A DNA stretch of 64,000 bases from Phenylobacterium sp. (lineage in GTDB: Bacteria > Pseudomonadota > Alphaproteobacteria > Caulobacterales > Caulobacteraceae): assembly GCF_019636135.1 (NCBI RefSeq), contig NZ_JAHBYD010000005.1, forward strand, positions 124,001 through 188,000, written 5' to 3'. A model generated the notes under the pieces. That model saw only the letters and a list, made by a program, of their open reading frames with translations, was not told where the DNA came from and did not search any database. Below are positions 59,326-64,000 of the stretch, piece by piece. Each line of letters opens with the position of its first letter. Positions within the stretch are counted from its first letter, which is position 1. Made by a program: the position numbers and the translations under genes.

Positions 59326-60714
59326 CTACCCGGCCAGGCGGCTCCTCGCGCGGCCGTAGGCGAGGTAGGCCAGGAAGCCGAGCACGTTGGCGGTCAGGAA
59401 GATCAGCATGGTGATCGTCCGCAGGCTGGAGAAGAACCAGAGGCAGCCCGCGATCGTCAGCGGCGCGACGATCCAGACGGCCGGCGTGCGGAACGGCCGC
59501 GGCAGGTCGGGCGCGCGCCTGCGCAGGATCATCACCGCCACCGCGGTCGCGATGAACGCCGCCAGCGTCCCGGCGTTGGCGGCCGAGGCGATGTCGTCCA
59601 GCGGCGCCAGGCCCGCGACGACGGCGGCCAGCACGCCGGTCACGATCGTCACGACCGCCGGCACGCCGCGGCGGTTCACGTTCGCGAGGCGCCGGGGCAG
59701 CAGGCCGTCGCGGGCCATGGCGAAGAACACCCGGCTCTGGCCGAACATGAAGACCATGATCACCGTGGGCATCGCCAGCACCGCCGCGCCGGCGATGATC
59801 GCTGCGGGGCCCGGCAGGCCGAGCGCCTTCAGCACGAAGGCCAGCGGCTCGGGGCTGCTGGAGAACGCCTCGTAGGGCGATGCGCCCAGCGCGCAGGCGG
59901 CGATGATCATGTAGATCAGCGTGCAGAGCCCCATCGAGCCCACGATGCCGATGGTCAGGTCGCGCTTCGGGTCCTTCGTCTCCTCCGCGGCCGTCGAGAT
60001 CGCGTCGAAGCCGTAGAAGGCGAAGAAGATGATCGCCGCGGCGCCCATCACCCCGTACTTCCTGCCGTCGATCTCGGGCGAGCCGTAGCCGAAGGGCGCG
60101 AAGGGCTGGAAGTTCGCGGCGTCGAAGTGCGGCAGCGTGAAGGCCACGAACGCCGCCAGCGCCACCAGCTTGATGCAGACCAGGACGAAGTTGACCCTCG
60201 CGCTTTCCCGCGTCCCCACCAGCAGCATGCCGGTGACCGCCAGCGCGATGAAGATGGCCGGGACGTCGACCACGCCCTTGTCCAGCAACGCTTCCGGCAC
60301 GCCCCAGCCGGCCTGGCGGATCAGGCCCGAGGCGTAGCCCGACCAGCCCACCGACACGGCGCTGCAGACGAGCGTGTATTCCAGGATCAGGCTGATCCCG
60401 ACGATCCAGGCCAGCGCCTCGCCCAGCGTGACGTAGGTGAAGGTGTAGGCGCTGCCCGACTGCGGCGTCAGGCTCGACATCTCGGCGTAGCAGAGCGCCG
60501 CGCCGGCGCAGACGAGGCCCGCCGCGGCGAACGACAGGATCACCGCCGGTCCCGCCAGCCCCGCCGCCACGCCCGTCAGGGTGTAGATGCCGGTGCCGAT
60601 GATGGCGCCGACGCCCAGCGCGATCAGGTGCGGCCAGCCCAACGTCTTCTTCAGGTGTCCCACCCCCTCGGGCGCCTGCGGCTCGAGCGGTTTGCGGCGG
60701 GTCAGAAAGCTCAT
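59326..60714 (-). CDS. APC-superfamily amino-acid permease
   Basis: 462 residues with about 12 membrane segments. IALGVGAIIGTGIYTLTGVAAG in the first helix, FAFYGFDAISTAAEETKDPKRDLTIGI and the ARDGLLPRRLANVNRRGVPAVV loop mark the cationic-amino-acid-transporter branch (YfnA-like). GAGGGG precedes the ATG at 60714. The substrate is not determined. Confidence 0.9.
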   Translation of the reverse strand: MSFLTRRKPLEPQAPEGVGHLKKTLGWPHLIALGVGAIIGTGIYTLTGVAAGLAGPAVILSFAAAGLVCAGAALCYAEMSSLTPQSGSAYTFTYVTLGEALAWIVGISLILEYTLVCSAVSVGWSGYASGLIRQAGWGVPEALLDKGVVDVPAIFIALAVTGMLLVGTRESARVNFVLVCIKLVALAAFVAFTLPHFDAANFQPFAPFGYGSPEIDGRKYGVMGAAAIIFFAFYGFDAISTAAEETKDPKRDLTIGIVGSMGLCTLIYMIIAACALGASPYEAFSSSPEPLAFVLKALGLPGPAAIIAGAAVLAMPTVIMVFMFGQSRVFFAMARDGLLPRRLANVNRRGVPAVVTIVTGVLAAVVAGLAPLDDIASAANAGTLAAFIATAVAVMILRRRAPDLPRPFRTPAVWIVAPLTIAGCLWFFSSLRTITMLIFLTANVLGFLAYLAYGRARSRLAG

Positions 60715-60817
60715 GGGCGCCCCTCGTCGGAGCCTGCATTTGGCCTGTGTCGCCAAGCCCTGCCAAGCCCGCCGCCGGGGCCGCTCCGCGCGAGCGGCCG
60801 CCCGCGGCGCGCAGGCC

Positions 60818-61531
60818 TCAGCGCGCGGGGCCGGGCGCCAGCACGCCCTGCAGGGCCAGGGCCGTGATCTGCTCGATCACCTCGTCCAGCGACAGGCGCC
60901 CGCGCGGCCGGCGCCAGCGCGCCATCCACATGATCGCGCCGATGATGCTGTGGGCGGCGACCGTGGGGTCGATGCCGTCCGTCAGCTCGCCGCGGTCGCG
61001 CAGCTCCACGAGCGTGTTGCGGATCAGTTCGAAGTAGCCGCGCTTGCGGTCCTCGACGGCGCGGCGGCGGTCGGGGCTGAGCGCGGAGGCCTCGTCCACC
61101 AGCCGGGTCACCGGATTGCCGTAGGGACTCGCGACCCGGCCGATGTTGCTCAGGTGGTTGCGGATGATCAGCTTCAGCCGCGCGCGCGGATCCTCCGTCG
61201 CCCGCGCCGGGTCGACGACCTCCTCGTAGAGCTCGTCCATGCCCCAGTTGATGATCGTGAAGAGCAGGTCCTCCTTGCTCGCCACGAAGTGGTAGAGGCC
61301 GGCCTTGGTGATCTTCACCGCACTGGCGATGTCGCTCATCGAGGTGGCGTCGTAGCCCTGCTCGACGAACAGCCGCGAGGCGTGGACGAAGATCTCGCGC
61401 CGCCGCGCGCTCAGGAGATGGCGCCCGACCGGCAGCGAATAGGTCATGTCCTTGCGCGGCGGGATGATCAGCATCTCGCCGTCGACGTCGCTCGTCAGGG
61501 GGGTCCTCTTCTTGCGTGGGGTCTCGGGCAC
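60818..61531 (-). CDS. TetR/AcrR-family regulator
   Basis: 237 residues from a GTG at 61531. A ~40-residue N-terminal extension (MPETPRKKRTPLTSDVDGEM) precedes the HTH (DATSMSDIASAVKITKAGLYHFVASKEDLLFTII) and an alpha-helical ligand domain. It starts one base after the DUF1214 gene stop and is the last gene of that operon. Two perfect palindromes upstream of the operon are candidate sites for it. Confidence 0.9.
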   Translation of the reverse strand: MPETPRKKRTPLTSDVDGEMLIIPPRKDMTYSLPVGRHLLSARRREIFVHASRLFVEQGYDATSMSDIASAVKITKAGLYHFVASKEDLLFTIINWGMDELYEEVVDPARATEDPRARLKLIIRNHLSNIGRVASPYGNPVTRLVDEASALSPDRRRAVEDRKRGYFELIRNTLVELRDRGELTDGIDPTVAAHSIIGAIMWMARWRRPRGRLSLDEVIEQITALALQGVLAPGPAR

Positions 61532-61532
61532 G

Positions 61533-62111
61533 TCAGCAGGCTACCTTGCGGACGGTGGGGACGGGAACCGTCTCGCGATGCTCGGCGACGCCCGGGTTCG
61601 GCTGGTACAGCCGCAGCAGCAGTTGGAAGCGCCCGTCCTGCGGCCCGAAGGTGAGCCGGTTCTGCCCTTCTCCCGACGGCGCGACCGTCAGCGTCCAGCG
61701 GCCGTCGGCGCCGATTTCGGTGTCCGTCATGGTCCAGGAGTACCGGTCGGCCGGATTGGCGATGTAGAAGCCGTCCTTGTAGAGCGTGACGCCCCACCAG
61801 CGGGTGGGCAGCGGGCCGCCCTCGACCGCGTAGGTGCAGCGGTGGTCCAGCACCGCGCCCGCCGAATCCTTCGCGGCCACGAAGTAGAGCGTCTCCGTCG
61901 GCGGGAGGCCCCAGATGCCGTAGAGCGCGACCCGCGCCCGCGAGTAGGGCCCTTGCCGCTCCTGGCCGACGCCGCGGTTGGTGGTCCAGCCGCCGACGCG
62001 CTGGTCGGGGTTGTTGGAGGGGCCGGTCAGCGCCCAGAACGCGCCGGCGCCCGCCGCCGCCCCCAGGACGGCCCCGCCGACGCCCGCGAGGATCCTGGCC
62101 AGCCGGCTCAC
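61533..62111 (-). CDS. DUF1214-domain protein
   Basis: 192 residues from a GTG at 62111 that overlaps the preceding gene's stop (GTGA). One N-terminal hydrophobic segment (about 5-27) is followed by YGIWGLPPTETLYFVAAKDSAG, WWGVTLYKDGFYIANPADRYSW and a C-terminal LLLRLYQPNPGV, the DUF1214 signature. It pairs with the DUF1254-like gene, as in larger fused proteins. Function unknown. Confidence 0.85.
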   Translation of the reverse strand: MSRLARILAGVGGAVLGAAAGAGAFWALTGPSNNPDQRVGGWTTNRGVGQERQGPYSRARVALYGIWGLPPTETLYFVAAKDSAGAVLDHRCTYAVEGGPLPTRWWGVTLYKDGFYIANPADRYSWTMTDTEIGADGRWTLTVAPSGEGQNRLTFGPQDGRFQLLLRLYQPNPGVAEHRETVPVPTVRKVAC

Positions 62112-62659
62112 GACGCGGCGACCTTGGCGGGCCGCATCGTCACGGCGCGGACCTCCTTCGCCAGCCCGGCGACGTAGGCCGCATCGGTGCGGGTCTTCAT
62201 GAAGCAGCGGATGAGCAGCACCCCTTTCGGCGAGGGCAGCACGGCGCTCGCCTGCACCGGCTCGGCCACCGCCTGGTCCGCGGTCCGCAGCGCGACCGCC
62301 AGGCGGCCGCTCGGCAGCTCGCGGTCGGACATCACCAGCACCGTGTCGGTGTCGTGCGCGAACACCGACAGCGACCAGTAGGCGCAGCTCTCCGGCCGCA
62401 CGCCCTCCACGATCAGCGGCCCCTTGGAGAGGTCGAGGTAGGCGCGGGTGCCGAGCGTGTCCGGGTTGGCCAGGCCCACGGTGGTCGTGCCGGCCCGCGG
62501 CGGCTTGCCGTAGATCAGCCCGTTCCAGCCGCCGCCGCGCTTGATGCCCTGCTCGATCTGGTAGTCGGTGGCCCAGGTCGGACTGCCGAACAGGAGCACG
62601 GCGTGCGTCGCCGCGCCCGCCGCCACGAACGCGATCACACCTATGAGACTGGCGCGCAT
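62108..62659 (-). CDS. DUF1254-like membrane protein
   Basis: 183 residues with one N-terminal membrane segment. YGKPPRAGTTTVGLANPDTLGTRAYLDLSKGPLIVEG resembles the DUF1254 core (proline/asparagine and D-type turns). It overlaps and precedes the DUF1214 gene in the same operon. Whether the two form a complex is inference. Confidence 0.78.
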   Translation of the reverse strand: MRASLIGVIAFVAAGAATHAVLLFGSPTWATDYQIEQGIKRGGGWNGLIYGKPPRAGTTTVGLANPDTLGTRAYLDLSKGPLIVEGVRPESCAYWSLSVFAHDTDTVLVMSDRELPSGRLAVALRTADQAVAEPVQASAVLPSPKGVLLIRCFMKTRTDAAYVAGLAKEVRAVTMRPAKVAAS

Positions 62660-62674
62660 CGTCCCTCCCGATCC

Positions 62675-62692
62675 AACCTACCGCTCGGTAGG
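62675..62692 (-). promoter_or_regulatory. Palindromic operator for the DUF1254-DUF1214-TetR operon
   Basis: ACCTACCGCTCGGTAGGT has perfect 8-bp arms around CT, 16 bp upstream of the DUF1254-like start. It is of the TetR-operator type. Confidence 0.7.
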
Positions 62693-62733
62693 TCGCACAT
62701 CCGGGATGGCCGATCAACGGTCGGGACAAAGCG

Positions 62734-62756
62734 CTTGACAGGTACCGACCGGTCGG
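62734..62756 (+). promoter_or_regulatory. Palindromic operator with -35 box for the rightward unit
   Basis: TTGACA (62734-62739) is followed by the perfect palindrome ACCGACCGGTCGGT (62743-62756), which lies in the expected -35/-10 spacer. The -10 (CACCAA, 62757-62762) is weak. It shares the CGGT half-site with the operator at 62675, so one TetR protein could control both directions. Confidence 0.65.
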
Positions 62757-62853
62757 TCACCAAAGGTGCGGTGGCGGACGCTGGCCAGGACACGGCGCGC
62801 GGGCTGTTTCGCCCGACGGGACCCGCGGTCGGATGGAACGTCGGAGGGTCGTC

Positions 62854-63181
62854 ATGAAGCGTATCTGGTCGCGGATGGGCGTGGCGGCGGGTTGTCTCGC
62901 GCTGCTTTCGGGGTGCGTCGCCGACGGCGGCCAAACGCCCGAGCGTCATCGTGATCCTGGCCGACGACCTGGGCTACGCCGACATCTCGGCCTTCGGGAT
63001 CAAGCGGATCAACACCCCGAACATCGACCGCATCGGCGCCGAGGGCGCCAAGTTCCCGACCGCCTATGCCAGCGCCCCGGTGTGCGGCCCGTCGCGCGCC
63101 GGCCTGCAGGACCCGAAATGGCCGACCAAGAACTCGGTGAAGTACAACGTCTGCGGCACGCCCTTCGTGGCGCCGGTCTGA
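62854..63181 (+). pseudogene. Broken sulfatase with lipoprotein leader
   Basis: ATG 62854 with GGAGG upstream encodes a lipoprotein signal with lipobox LLSGC, but in a different frame from the sulfatase start that follows (AAKRPSVIVILADDLGYADIS). That frame contains the formylglycine-type motif CGPSR in APVCGPSRAGL and then departs from the family at once, ending in an unrelated stretch with KNSVKYNVCGTPFVAPV. A normal sulfatase needs about 400 more residues. There is therefore a one-base shift near 62925 and a deletion that joined the N-terminus to the end of another gene. The tail is not recognised. Confidence 0.75.
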
Positions 63182-63183
63182 CG

Positions 63184-64000
63184 ATGCGGACGACGCCCGC
63201 CCTCCTCGCGGCCGCGGCCCTGGCGCTGATCGCGCCGGCGGCCGCGCGCGCCGCCGAGGCGCCCTGCCAGGTCGACGCCGCCCTGGCGCTTCCGGCGCCG
63301 CCGGCCGCCAGCGAGACCATCGAGGGCCGGCCCACGCTGCGTCACGTGCCGAAGGGCGCGAAGGGCATCGTCTACTTCTTCCACGGCACGGGCGGTTCCG
63401 AGGCGTTCGCCAGCCGCACCCACAGCCGGCGGCTGCTGTCCGAGCTGATCCGGGCCGGCTACGGCTACCTCTCGGCGCCGTCGCTGGACCGCACCGACGT
63501 CAAGCGCTGGAACATCAGCAGCCTCGACCCGGCGGCCAATCCCGACGTCGCCTACATGCTGGCGGTCCACAAGGCGCTGATCGCCAGGGGCGAGATCACG
63601 GCCACGACGCCGGTCTTCACCACCGGCATGTCGAACGGCGGCGCGTTCGCCAACCTCTTCGCCGTGGCCGCCAAGGCGCAGGGCCTGCCGGTCAGGGCGG
63701 TCGCCGACTACATGGGCCCGTTCCCGGCGCCGATGCGCCAGGGCGACCCCAAGGCGCTGCCGCCGACGCTGCTGATCCTGTCGCAGAACGACGGGCTGGT
63801 GAGCGCCGAGCTGACCGGCCGCGTGGCCGGGCAGCTCAAGGCCGGCGGGGCCGACATCGAGGTCCACCTCAACGCCGAGAAGCGGGCCTGCCCGGCCACC
63901 TTCGCCCTCGTGCCCGGGATGAGCGCGGCCCAGCGCGAAACGCTGGTGAAGGCCACCCTGCCGGCCGCCGGCGTCGCCGACGCGAACGGCGTGCGCACCA
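63184..64000 (+). CDS. Secreted alpha/beta hydrolase (cut by window end)
   Basis: At least 272 residues, open to the last base. The signal peptide ends ARAAEA. IVYFFHGTGGSEAF supplies the oxyanion loop, TGMSNGGAFANLF is the GxSxG nucleophile elbow and LILSQNDGLVSAELTG probably carries the Asp. The His region lies at or beyond the window end. It begins 3 bp after the sulfatase remnant and may share its promoter. Esterase-like; substrate unknown. Confidence 0.8.
   Translation, partial: MRTTPALLAAAALALIAPAAARAAEAPCQVDAALALPAPPAASETIEGRPTLRHVPKGAKGIVYFFHGTGGSEAFASRTHSRRLLSELIRAGYGYLSAPSLDRTDVKRWNISSLDPAANPDVAYMLAVHKALIARGEITATTPVFTTGMSNGGAFANLFAVAAKAQGLPVRAVADYMGPFPAPMRQGDPKALPPTLLILSQNDGLVSAELTGRVAGQLKAGGADIEVHLNAEKRACPATFALVPGMSAAQRETLVKATLPAAGVADANGVRT

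Noticed and set aside
62854..64000. Single frame from the lipoprotein leader into the hydrolase, suggesting a fusion
   Set aside because: The two are in the same frame with no stop, but the sequence between is Arg/Pro-rich shadow of the sulfatase frame, and the hydrolase has its own signal peptide at 63184.

Overview
The window is GC-rich chromosomal DNA from an alphaproteobacterium, most likely a member of the Caulobacteraceae (Phenylobacterium- or Caulobacter-like). The lineage call rests on gene content and order: a leuS-lptE-holA operon next to a DUF3576 lipoprotein, an NtrZ-type periplasmic regulator, a CenR-type response regulator, xthA, lolA and ftsK; dnaK-dnaJ with a sigma-32-type promoter; an Flp pilin with CpaA; and two PEPxxWA-type surface proteins. 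This is inferred from remembered synteny and protein families, not from a search.

Layout. 1-2650 is compositionally different (visibly lower GC, less biased codons). It holds the C-terminal two thirds of a Ski2-like helicase that enters from the left, a complete tRNA-Arg(CCG), and a decayed copy of the tRNA 5' half; it looks like the right edge of an integrated island. 2790-28430 is mostly core: a PVA-dehydrogenase-like quinohemoprotein, hslU and hslV separated by another gene, a MoeB/ThiF enzyme, holA-lptE-leuS, ntrZ, thiE-like, yggS, an L,D-transpeptidase, cenR, a PIN toxin-antitoxin pair, xthA, a predicted small RNA, lolA, an RNase T2, ftsK, a dienelactone hydrolase, a hybrid kinase/LuxR regulator pair and a PEPxxWA protein. 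28631-36576 holds dnaK-dnaJ, purA, a degenerate receiver protein and an LprI-like protein. 36968-41588 holds katG, an RTX protein and an Rrf2-methyltransferase pair. 41672-46130 is an NHEJ operon (ligD, ku and a BRCT-TPR protein). 46229-55328 holds rpoH, a transporter, Flp pilin/CpaA, M17 and NlpC/P60 peptidases, a membrane cytochrome c, kdsB and pheA. 55669-64000 holds a second PEPxxWA protein, a MATE pump, an RmlD-like reductase, an amino-acid permease, a TetR/DUF1214/DUF1254 operon with two perfect operators, a broken sulfatase and a hydrolase that runs off the end.

Genes that work together: rpoH with dnaK, dnaJ and hslUV (heat shock, proteolysis); lptE, lolA, kdsB and cenR (envelope); ligD, ku and the BRCT-TPR protein (double-strand break repair); the aminopeptidase and NlpC/P60 peptidase (overlapping pair). 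Intergenic spaces carry two families of palindromic repeats: GTCATCCCGG-type hairpins and a ~177-bp element present twice. The best candidates for something not yet described are the BRCT-TPR partner of Ku/LigD, the antitoxin with a DUF7662-like N-terminus, the autoregulated (possibly leaderless) Rrf2-methyltransferase unit, the small RNA between xthA and lolA, and the tRNA-linked helicase island.
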